Of a stretch of DNA of 64,000 bases, positions 56,905 through 64,000 are shown piece by piece. This DNA comes from Bettongia penicillata ogilbyi. Taxonomy: Eukaryota > Chordata > Mammalia > Diprotodontia > Potoroidae. Positions within the stretch are counted from its first letter, which is position 1. Each line of letters starts with the position of its first letter. The stretch spans positions 62,001 to 126,000 of the forward strand of contig JAJHZJ010000800.1 in NCBI GenBank assembly GCA_023548195.1, given 5' to 3'. Made by a program: the position numbers and the translations under genes. The notes under the pieces are model-generated. The model ran no database searches and was not told the DNA's origin. It saw only the letters and a program-made list of their open reading frames with translations.

Positions 56905-57908
56905 TTATGCCTCTCTTGGGACTTGTATTTGAAGATCAAATTTTCTATTGAGCTCTTGCCTTTTCATCAGTAAGGTTTGGAAATCCCTTATTTCACTGAA
57001 TGTCCATCTCCTTGCCTGAAATACTATGCTCAATTTTGCTGGGTAACTGATGCTTGGTTGTAGTCCAAGCTCCTTTGCCATGTGGAATATCATATTCCAG
57101 TCCCTCTGATCTTTTAATGTAGAAGCTGCAAAGTCTTGTGTGATCCTGACTGTAGTTCCTCTATACTTGAATTGTTTCTTTCTGGCTGCTTGCAGTATTT
57201 TCTCCTTAACTTGATATTTTGGAATTTGGCAACAACATTCCCTGGTGTTTTCAGTTTGGGATGTTTTTCAGGAGGTGATCGGTTGGTGGATTCTTTCAAT
57301 GACTATTTTGTCCTCTGAATCTAGGACCTCAGAGCAGTTTTCTTTGATGATTTCTTGGAAGATAGTGTCCCTTTTTTTCACCATGACTTTCTGGTAAACC
57401 AATAATTCTTAGATTTTTCTCTCCTGGATCTATTTTACAAGTCAGTTGTTTTTCCAATGAGATATTTTACATTTTCTTCTATTTTTTCATTCTTTATATT
57501 CTGTTTTACTGATTCTTGATGTCCCAAAGAGTCATTAGTTTCTACTTGTCCAATTTTAATTTTTAATATGATTGTTTTTGTCAGTTAACTTTTGCAACTC
57601 CTTTTCCATTTGTCCAGTTCTTCAGTTAGGTTTTATATCTCTTTATCCATTTGTCTAATTTTCTTTTTAAATTCTTCCATGAATTCTTTTGTCATATTTT
57701 TAAAATCATTGGCCAATTTTTCTTCTACATCTCTAGTATGGCTTTTAAAATCCTTCTTGAGCTCTTCCAAGAATGCTCTTTGGACTTGAGACCAGGTTTC
57801 AGATGGGAGTACAGTCTCAATGCTGATCTCTTCAGTATTCATGTTTTGGTTCCTGTCCCTATAGTAAGATTCTATTGTCTTCTCTTTCCTAGTTTGTTTC
57901 CTGCTCAT
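56905..57908 (-). pseudogene. L1 ORF1 pseudogene
   Basis: Starts MSRKQTRKEKTIESYY (57908), related to the MPRK..NKTIESYF start of the HAL1 ORF1s. Coiled coil with ELKKDFKSHTRDVEEKLAND. Near 57420 the RRM entry is degraded. C-terminal region shows ARKYCKQPERNN-type residues, ELGLQPSISYPAKLSIVFQ and FQTLLMKRQELNRKFDLQIQ. Several stops and frameshifts. Clearly a different, more diverged ORF1 lineage than A/C/E/F. Confidence 0.85.
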
Positions 57909-58567
57909 GATGATTGCCTTTTTCCTGGTTTTTAGAGTGGATCTCTGCTTCAGGGGCACAGGGGGCTCTCTCCCACAGTTCTTGTGCTTAGAACTTGAGG
58001 TGTTGTATATTGTGGTCTCTGATTCTTTCAGCTAGAAGCTAGAATGCTGCTGCTTACCTGGTGCTGAGGTGGTTGGTATGCCAAAGCAGAGGCCAGGTGA
58101 AGTCTTTCTGAGTTTTCCAAGTTACCCTGGAACTTGCTGCATGAGGTGTGAAGGAGGAGTGGTCTGGCTGCAGGAGGTCTCTCCTGAGCTAGAGCACAGG
58201 CAGGCTCAGTGACTGATGGACCCCTCTCTGTGCTGATGTCTGCCCAGTTTCTCTGGCTGTGCTAAGGCATGCCTGGGGTCCTGGTGCTGGCCTTATAGGC
58301 TCCACCCCCCTGGGGCTCAGAATATCCTCATGGTTCATTGAGGTGTGACTGTCTGAGACAGCTCCAATCCTGCACTGGTCACCTTCAGCCATAGCAAGAG
58401 TGATCCCCTTTGCGATTTTCCTAGCCTCTTGGGTTAAGAGACTATTTACCCCTTTGGTTGATCCCACGATTCCAGGATTTTTCCTGGGGAAATATTCTCT
58501 GGGCTTTTCAAGGTCAACAACGAGAGGGGGAAAGCATTTACAGATCACTCAGCCATCTTGGCTCCCA
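57909..58567 (-). promoter_or_regulatory. L1 proximal 5' UTR with own YY1-like start
   Basis: Reading upstream from ORF1, the segment ends at 'gggagccaagatggctgagt' (58568-58549), a normal L1 5' terminus with a YY1-like core. More L1-type 5' UTR sequence continues beyond it. Confidence 0.75.
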
Positions 58568-58998
58568 GAAGTTCAAGTAGATGACTTACAGACATTTAAT
58601 CTGTGGGCTGAGAGTCTCAGGAGCAGATGCTGCTGTTACCTGGCGTTCTGTGCTTCTCTCTCACTCAGTTCCACTGGAGCCATATCCTAGGCTGATATGT
58701 TTGAGAATTCGCACTGTTGCCTCTGCTTCAGACCACCCATGGTTCCTGCTCAGCTTTGCAGTGGCAGGGTCTGTGCTGGTACAGCCTGTGCACTCTGCAC
58801 TACTCTAGTCCCATGAAACAGATCCCTCCCATTGACCTTCCGGGCTGTCCTGGGCTGGAAATTTGCCACACTCTGTGTCCTAGTGGATTCTGCCACTCTG
58901 AAATTTGTTCAGATTCTCTTTTTAGAGGTATCTGAAGGAGTCTGTCTTACAGCTTAGGTGAGTATGTGCTCTCACTCTGCCATCTTGGCTCCACCAGG
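58568..58998 (-). promoter_or_regulatory. Second, distal L1 5' UTR segment
   Basis: A separate 5' UTR piece of the copy B/D type: 'gtggagccaagatggcagag' at 58994-58975, 'acaaatttcagagtggcaga', 'ccaggacagcccggaaggtc', and 'actctcagcccacagattaa' next to the proximal 5' terminus. The flanking target duplication encloses both segments, so they moved together or were joined during one insertion. Confidence 0.75.
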
Positions 58999-59003
58999 AG
59001 CAA

Positions 59004-59165
59004 TCCATTTGAGGTATTCTTGGCAAATATACCAGAGTGGTTTGCCATTTCCTTCTCTGGCTCATTTTACAGATGAAGAAACTGAGACAAACAGGAATAA
59101 GTGACTTGCCCAGGGATACACAGCTAATAAATGTCTGAGATCAGATTTGATCTCTCCCTTCTTAT
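59004..59165 (-). repeat. SINE, right part (target of full-length L1)
   Basis: Continuation of the SINE at 49266: 'accagagtggtttgccattt', 'cttctctggctcattttaca' and 'agatgaagaaactgagacaa'. Its first 17 bases repeat 49301-49318. Confidence 0.88.
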
Positions 59166-59329
59166 CCTTCCCATTTTTGTGATACTGAATCCCAGACTAC
59201 TGAATAGCAGAAACCTCCCTTCTCCAGTTCCTACCATGGCTCTCTCATCCCCAAGCCCCTGAACATTTCCTTACCTGCCTGGTCCTTCCACTATGATCTC
59301 TGGAACTCTCGCTCTATAATGAACAAATT
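59166..59329. other. Unassigned stretch
   Basis: Short single-copy piece between the SINE and the next L1 fragment. Confidence 0.35.
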
Positions 59330-60146
59330 TTTTACATTTCTTCCTTTTATATTCTGGTACAATATTGAATAACAGTGGTGATAATGGACATCCTTGTTTC
59401 ACCCCTTATTTTAATGGAAATTCTCTACCTTATCCCCATTACATATAATACTTGTTGATGATTTTAGATACATGCTACCTATCACTTTAAGGAAGAATCC
59501 ATTTATTCCTATGCTCTCTAACGTTTTTAATAGGAATGGGTGTTGTATTTTGTCAAATGCTTTTTTTTTTTGCATCTATTGAGATAATCATATGATTTGT
59601 TAGTTTTTTGTTGGTATGGTCAATTATTCTGATAATTTTTCCTAATATTGAACAAGCCCTGCATCCCTGGTATAAATTCCACCTGGTCATAGTGTTATTC
59701 TCCTTGAGAAAAGTTGCTGTAATCTCCTTGCTAATATTTTATTTAAAATTTTTTCATGTATATTCATTAAGGAAGTTGGTCTATAATTTGCTTTCTCTGT
59801 TTTTGTTCTTCCTAGGTTTAGGTATCAGCACCATATTTGTATCATAAAAAGAATTTGGTAGGACTCCTTATTCACCGTGTTCTTTAAATGTTTGATAAAA
59901 TTCACTTGTAAATCCATCTGGCCCTGGAGATTTTTTTCTTAGGAAGTTCATTGATGACTTGTTCAATTTATTTTTCTGAAATGGGATTATTTATTTCCTC
60001 TTCCATTAATTTGGGCAACTTATATTTTAGTAAATGTTCATGCATTTCACTAAGATTGTCAAATCCGTTGGCATACAGTTGGACAAAAGAGATCCTAATT
60101 ATTGTTTTGATTTCCCCTTCACTGAAGGTAAATTCACCCTTTTTAT
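59330..60146 (-). repeat. L1 ORF2 reverse-transcriptase fragment
   Basis: Reversed text follows 54300-55110 of the full-length L1 block by block: 'ggtgataatggacatccttg' (QGCPLSP codons), 'ttgaacaagccctgcatccc' (PGMQGLFN codons), 'ccatctggccctggagattt' (SPGPDG codons), and the right end 'ggtaaattcacccttttta'. Stops throughout. Its right end is the insertion point of HAL1 copy F. Confidence 0.88.
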
Positions 60147-60965
60147 TTTATTTTTTAATAAATTTATTTATTTAACTTTTTACATTCATTTTCACAAATT
60201 TTGGGTTCCGAATTTTCTCCCCATTTGTCCCCTCCCCCACCCCAACACACCGAGCATTCTAATTTCCCCATCACCAATCTGCCCTCTCCTCTATCATCCC
60301 TCCCTTCCCTTGTCCCCATCTTCCCTTTTGCCCTGTAGGGCAAGATAACTTTCTATTCCTCATTACCTGTATTTCTTATTTCCTAGTAGCAAGAACAATA
60401 CTCAACAGTTGTTCCAAAAACTTTGAGTTCCAACTTATCCCCATCCCTCCCCACCCATTTCCTTTGGGAAGGCAGGCAATTCAATACAGGCCTTATCTGT
60501 GTAGTTTTGCAAATGACTTCAATAACAGTCGTGTTGTATAAGACTAACTGTTTTTCCCTCCATCCTATCCTTCCCCTCATTGTTTCTATTCTGTCTTTTG
60601 ATCCTGTCCCTCCCCAAGAGTGTTGACTTCAAATTGCTCCCTGCTCCCATTGCCCTCCCTTCCATCATCCCCCCAACCTGCTTATCCTCTTCTCCCCCTC
60701 TTTCCTGTATTGTAAGATAGGTTTTCATACCAAAATGAGTGTGCATTTTATTCCTTCCTTTAGTCGGATGTGATGAGAGTAAACTGCTTGTTTTTCTCTC
60801 AGCTCCCCTGTTTTTCCCTCCACTAAAAAGTATCCTGCCTGCCTCTTCTATGAGGGATAATTTGCCCCATTCCATTTCTCCCTCTCTCCTCCCAATACAT
60901 TTCTCTCTCACCGCTTAACTTCATTTTTTAAAGATATGATCCCATCCTATTCAATTCACTCTGTA

Positions 60966-60967
<2 letters not shown>

Positions 60968-61007
<40 letters not shown>
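60968..61007. repeat. (GT)n tract of HAL1 3' UTR
   Basis: Pure (TG) run of 20 units at the family-typical site. Purer than in the older copies. Confidence 0.9.
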
Positions 61008-61010
<3 letters not shown>

Positions 61011-61144
61011 CCCACCAAATACCCAGATACTGAAAAAGTTTTCAAGAGTTACAAATACTGTCTTTCCATGTAGGAATGTAAATAGTTCAACTTTAGTAAG
61101 TCCCTTATGACTTCTCTTTGCTGTTTACCTTTTCATACTTCTTC

Positions 61145-62248
61145 TCATTCTTGTGTTTGAAAGTCAAATTTTCTTTTCAGCTCTGGTCTTTTCATCAAGA
61201 ATGCTTGAAAGTCCTCTGTTTCATTGAAAGACCATTTTTTCCCCTGAAGTATTATACTCAGTTTAGCTGGGTAGGTGATTCTTGGTTTGGGTCCTAGTTC
61301 CTCTGACTTCTGGGATATCCTATTCCACGCCCTTCGATCCCTTAATGTAGAAGCTGCTAGATCTTGGGTTATCCTCATTGTATTTCCACAATACTGGAAT
61401 TGTTTCTTTCTAGCTGCTTGCAATATTTTCTCCTTGACCTGGGAATTCTGGAATTTGGCCACAATGTTCCTAGGAGTTTCTCTTTTTGGATCTCTTTCAG
61501 GCGGTGATCGATGGATTCCTTCAATACTTATTTTGCCCTCTGGTTCTAGAATATCAGGGCAGTTTTCCTTGATAATTTCATGGAAGATGATGTCTAGGCT
61601 CTTTTTTTGATCATGACTTTCAGGTAGTCCCATAATTTTTAAATTGTCTCTCCTGGATCTATTTTCCAGGTCAGTTGTTTTTCCCATGAGATATTTCATA
61701 TTATGTTCCATTTTTTCATTCTTTTGGTTTTGTTTTGTGATTTCTTGGTTTCTCAGAAAGTCATTAGACTCCATCTGTTCCGTTCTAATTTTGAAAGAAC
61801 TATCTTCTTCAGTGAGCTTTTGAACCTCCTTTTCCATTTGGTTAATTCTGCTTTTGAAAGCATTCTTCTCCTCATTGGCTTTTTGAACCTCTTTTGCCAA
61901 TTGAGTGAGCCTATTTTTCAAGGTGTTATTTTCTTCAGCATTTTTTTGGGTCTCCTTTACCAAGGTATTGATCCGTTTTTCATGCTTTTCTTGCATCTCT
62001 CTCATTTCTCTTCCCAGTTTTTCCTCCACCTGTCTAACTTGTTTTTCAAAATCCATTTTGAGCTCTTCCATGGCCTGAGCCCACCGGACATCCACCTCGG
62101 ATGTCTGGGATACAGAGGCCCTGACCTCCACGTCTTTCCCCAATGGCAAGCATTGTACTTCTTCATCAGAAATGAAGGGAGGAAGGAACATCTCTTCCCC
62201 AAGAAAGTAGCTCTCTATGGTCTTATTTTGCTTCCTTTTTCTGGGCAT
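61145..62248 (-). CDS. HAL1 ORF1: L1-type RNA-binding protein, intact
   Basis: Uninterrupted 367-residue frame starting MPRKRKQNKTIESYFLGEEM and ending in ...FDFQTQE. By homology to L1 ORF1p it is a trimeric coiled-coil nucleic-acid chaperone that coats the element's RNA in a cytoplasmic particle. A basic N-terminus (1-12) comes first. The coiled coil spans about 55-193 (EELKMDFEKQVRQVEEKLGR, then heptads through NRLTQLAKEVQKANEEKNAF). The RRM begins at 196 (NRSRRDNLKIMGLPE). The C-terminal domain runs about 256-345, with IVAKF, 293-ITQDLAASTLRDRRAW, 323-RITYPAKLSIILQGK and a final MKRPELK. The arginine pair of DRRAW matches the human ARREW position needed for RNA binding. The first ATG is chosen because other copies start at the same codon. 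No ORF2 follows. Length is close to the roughly 340 residues of human ORF1p. Confidence 0.93.
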   Translation of the reverse strand: MPRKRKQNKTIESYFLGEEMFLPPFISDEEVQCLPLGKDVEVRASVSQTSEVDVRWAQAMEELKMDFEKQVRQVEEKLGREMREMQEKHEKRINTLVKETQKNAEENNTLKNRLTQLAKEVQKANEEKNAFKSRINQMEKEVQKLTEEDSSFKIRTEQMESNDFLRNQEITKQNQKNEKMEHNMKYLMGKTTDLENRSRRDNLKIMGLPESHDQKKSLDIIFHEIIKENCPDILEPEGKISIEGIHRSPPERDPKRETPRNIVAKFQNSQVKEKILQAARKKQFQYCGNTMRITQDLAASTLRDRRAWNRISQKSEELGPKPRITYPAKLSIILQGKKWSFNETEDFQAFLMKRPELKRKFDFQTQE

Positions 62249-62414
62249 TTTCCCTGTCAGTTACTTGAGTTCTGAGATTCCTCTGCACCCCCACCTAGAT
62301 CCGCCCAGCTAGTGCTTGGGGTCTGAGATTCAAACGCTGCTTCCCAGTCTCAGGGCTATCTGCGGCGGGAGCAGCTGCTATTCAATGTGAGCTTAAGTTC
62401 TGGTGCTTGGTGCT

Positions 62415-62551
62415 GGGGGCAGGGCCACCTCCCAGGCTCAGTTCCCTCAGGGGCTTTATGCAGAGACCTTCAGTAATGGAGCAGGTGGGGGCAGGGCCGT
62501 CTCCCAGGCTCAGTTCCCTCAGGGGGTTTATACAGAGACCTTCGGTAATGG
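62415..62551 (-). repeat. Two 72-bp monomers in HAL1 5' UTR
   Basis: Units start at 62415 and 62487. Each has 'gggggcagggcc', 'cccaggctcagttccctcag' and 'agagaccttc.gtaatgg'. Same period as in copy A. Position suggests a role in transcription, by analogy with mouse L1 promoter monomers. That role is inferred. Confidence 0.88.
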
Positions 62552-62952
62552 CCCTGAGCTCCTCTCTTCTCCGGGAGCACCTGGCTGCTGCTGCCTCCTG
62601 AGGGGGCCTGAGTTATGGAGACACCCTGCTCCCCTCTCGGCCAGCCCAGAAGTCTCTCTCACTGACCTGTAGTGCCTGTGGGTGGAGGGACCCTCACGGC
62701 CGCCAGAGATTCCATCCCTGAAGCCTGCTCGGATCTGCTCCTCTGGAGACACACAGCCAGGGCTGGGCAGGGGTGGGCTCAGCTGTCCAGAGCACAACGG
62801 ACACCTGGGGATGACTTTCCAGGGCTCTCTGGAGCAGAAATCTCCTCCAGTGCGTTGGTGCATGGCTTGCTCTGCTCCAGAATTTGTGGGGAGTTCTTTT
62901 TACAGGAAATTTCTGGGCTGTGGATTCAGAGCTAGCATACGTGAGTCTTTCT

Positions 62953-62972
62953 ACTCCACCATCTTGGCTCCT
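62953..62972 (-). promoter_or_regulatory. YY1-like site at HAL1 5' terminus
   Basis: Minus-strand 'ggagccaagatggtggagta' marks the element's 5' end. The core is CAAGATGGTGG, one base from consensus. Confidence 0.65.
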
Positions 62973-64000
62973 CCTGCAATAATTGAGTTAGCCTATTTTT
63001 CAAGGTGTTATTTTCTTCAGCATTTTTTGGGGTCTCTTTTAGCAAGGTGTTGTTCCATTTTTCATGCTTTTCTTGCATCTCTCTCATTTCTCTTCCCAGT
63101 TTTTCCTCCACCTCTCTAACTTGATTTTCAAAATCCTTTTTGAGCTCTTCCATGGCCTGACCTCACTGGACATCCACCTCGGATGTCTGGGATACAGAAG
63201 CCTTGACTTCTATATCTTTCCCTGATTGTAAGCAGGGAAAGTTGTTCTTCCTCATCTGAAAGGAAAAGAGGAAATATCTGTTCACTAAGAAAGTAACCTT
63301 CTATAGTCTTATTTTTTTTCCCTTTTCTGGGCATTTTCCCAGCCAGTTACTTGACCTCTGAGATTACTTTCCACACCCATCTCACCTCCAGACCCACCCA
63401 GCAAGTGCTTGGGGTCTGAGATTCAAATGCTGCTTCCCATCCTCAGGGCTTTCAGCAGGGGCAGGGCTGCTATTCAATTTGAGCTTAAGTTCTGGTACTC
63501 AGGTAGGGGCAGGGTCACCTCACAGGTCTCAGTTCCCTCAGGGGGTTTATGTGGAGACCTTCAACAATGGATCCGAGCCCCTACTAGCTTTGGGAGCCCC
63601 TGTCCACTGCTGCCTCTGTTGTTGCCTCCTGAGGGGGCCTGAGTTATGGGGACACCCCACTCCCCTCTTGGTGAGCCAAACAGGCTCTCTCACTAACCTT
63701 TGGCATCTGTGGGTGGATGGACCTGCGTGGCCACTGGAGATTCCGTCCCAGAAACCTGCTTGTATCTGGTCCTCTCGGTGCCATGTGGCCAAGGCAGGGC
63801 TGGGCTCCATTCCGGGTCCGGTGCGCGATGGACCTTTGGTGTTGGTTTTTCAGGGCTCTCTGGAACAGAAATCTCCTCCACTCCATTGCTGTGCAGTTTC
63901 CACTGCTCCAGAATTTGTTGGGAGTTCTTCTTTATAGGTATTTTATGGGCTGTGGGTTTGGAGCTAGCATATGTGAATCTTTCTACTCCACCATCTTGGC
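62973..64000 (-). mobile_element. HAL1 copy G, 5' part only (runs off window)
   Basis: Minus-strand 5' UTR plus the first part of ORF1, with a 5' terminus at the window edge ('gccaagatggtggag' ends at 64000, so only a few bases are missing). Its 3' side stops within the coiled-coil codons of ORF1 (NTLKNRLTQL) at about 62981 and is joined through a few bases to the 5' end of copy F. One monomer-like unit lies at 63500-63570. A 3'-truncated HAL1 directly upstream of a complete one is unusual (see findings). Confidence 0.88.
62976..63334 (-). pseudogene. HAL1 ORF1, N-terminal third (copy G)
   Basis: Starts MPRKGKKNKTIEGYFLSEQI at 63334. An inserted base near 63230 ('gtaagcagggaaagttg' region) and a shift near 63160 split it. 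The coiled-coil part continues as MEELKKDFENQVREVEEKLG, through ETPKNAEENNTLKNRLTQL, where HAL1 sequence stops. RRM and C-terminal domain are absent. Confidence 0.88.

Larger units (their letters stand above)
49319..58998 (-). mobile_element. Full-length L1, split by HAL1 copy E
   Basis: Minus-strand L1. It is about 9.68 kb as found and about 6.87 kb without the HAL1 and its duplicated target. In its own order: two stacked 5' UTR segments (58998-58568 and 58567-57909), ORF1 (57908-56905), a long inter-ORF spacer (about 56904-56331), ORF2 (about 56330-53640, then 50810-49700 beyond the HAL1) and the 3' UTR. The target duplication in a SINE is 'ccatttgggatatttctt' at 49301-49318 and 'ccatttgaggtattctt' at 59004-59020. 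Both ORFs carry stops and frameshifts, so the copy is inactive. It gives the ORF1-ORF2 layout against which the ORF1-only copies can be judged. Confidence 0.92.
60147..62972 (-). mobile_element. HAL1 copy F, full length, intact ORF1
   Basis: Minus-strand ORF1-only element of about 2.83 kb. YY1-like 5' end (62972-62953), 5' UTR of about 720 bp with two 72-bp monomers, intact ORF1 (62248-61145), pure GT tract, about 1 kb of 3' UTR, and an A-rich tail (seen as 'ttttttaataaatttattta'). It lies in an L1 ORF2 fragment on its 3' side. On its 5' side it does not return to that fragment but abuts another HAL1 5' part (copy G), so no target duplication is visible across it. By its intact ORF it is the youngest copy in the window. 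Confidence 0.92.

Noticed and set aside
61145..62248. Host gene interpretation of the 367-codon ORF
   Set aside because: The same ORF occurs in broken form in copies A, C, E and G with element ends and target duplications, so it is element-encoded.
61703..62275. 190-codon plus-strand ORF over HAL1 copy F
   Set aside because: It is antisense to the intact ORF1 coiled coil. The same antisense openness recurs over copies A, C and E and follows from the codon usage of the sense frame.

Overview
The window looks like non-coding genomic DNA of a marsupial mammal. No complete host gene can be read in it. The marsupial assignment rests on three things: tRNA-derived SINEs of the form 'gggcagctaggtggcacagt...' with an RTE-like 'tctgactctttgtgaccccat' tail, in both orientations; L1 elements whose ORF1 starts MPRK..KNKTIESYF; and several ORF1-only 'half-L1' (HAL1) elements. 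These sit on a background of old MIR and L2 copies. The genus cannot be named from the sequence alone.

Layout. 1-2.8 kb: L2, MIR, a SINE and an old L1 3' end. 2.8-5.6 kb: HAL1 copy A (minus). 5.65-8.9 kb: unique DNA, SINE/MIR and an old minus-strand L1 with a plus-strand L1 3' end inserted in it. 8.9-10.4 kb: the 5' part of an older L1/HAL1 (copy B, plus). 10.4-19 kb: dense MIR/SINE/L2 and L1 3' ends, with a candidate signal-peptide exon on the minus strand at 12757-12822. 19.1-21.7 kb: HAL1 copy C (plus). 22-23.5 kb: L2 with a nested hAT-like element. 23.6-25.6 kb: mostly unique, relatively CpG-rich DNA with a GT/GA microsatellite. 25.6-35.7 kb: sparse repeats, tetranucleotide and CA/GT arrays, and an unidentified coding relic near 30.5 kb. 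35.7-38.4 kb: HAL1-like copy D (minus). 39-48.9 kb: L1 ORF2 and 3' fragments. 49.3-59.0 kb: a roughly 6.9-kb full-length L1 (minus), split by HAL1 copy E at 50.8-53.6 kb and itself inserted into a SINE. 59.3-60.1 kb: an L1 ORF2 fragment. 60.1-63.0 kb: HAL1 copy F (minus), with an intact 367-codon ORF1. 62.98-64.0 kb: the 5' part of another HAL1 (copy G), abutting F and reaching its 5' end at the window edge.

How it works together. HAL1 copies keep an L1-type 5' UTR/promoter, ORF1 (RNA-binding chaperone) and an L1-like 3' end, but have no ORF2. They therefore depend on the reverse transcriptase/endonuclease of a complete L1. The full-length L1 here shows the corresponding ORF1-spacer-ORF2 order, but it is mutated and interrupted. 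The points most worth checking are the intact HAL1 ORF1, two places where an extra element 5' end is stacked upstream of a complete 5' end (62.97 kb and 58.57 kb; template jumping or promoter acquisition), 72-bp promoter-region monomers that vary in number between copies, and the candidate secretory-signal exon. I found no evidence of an undescribed biological system beyond these.
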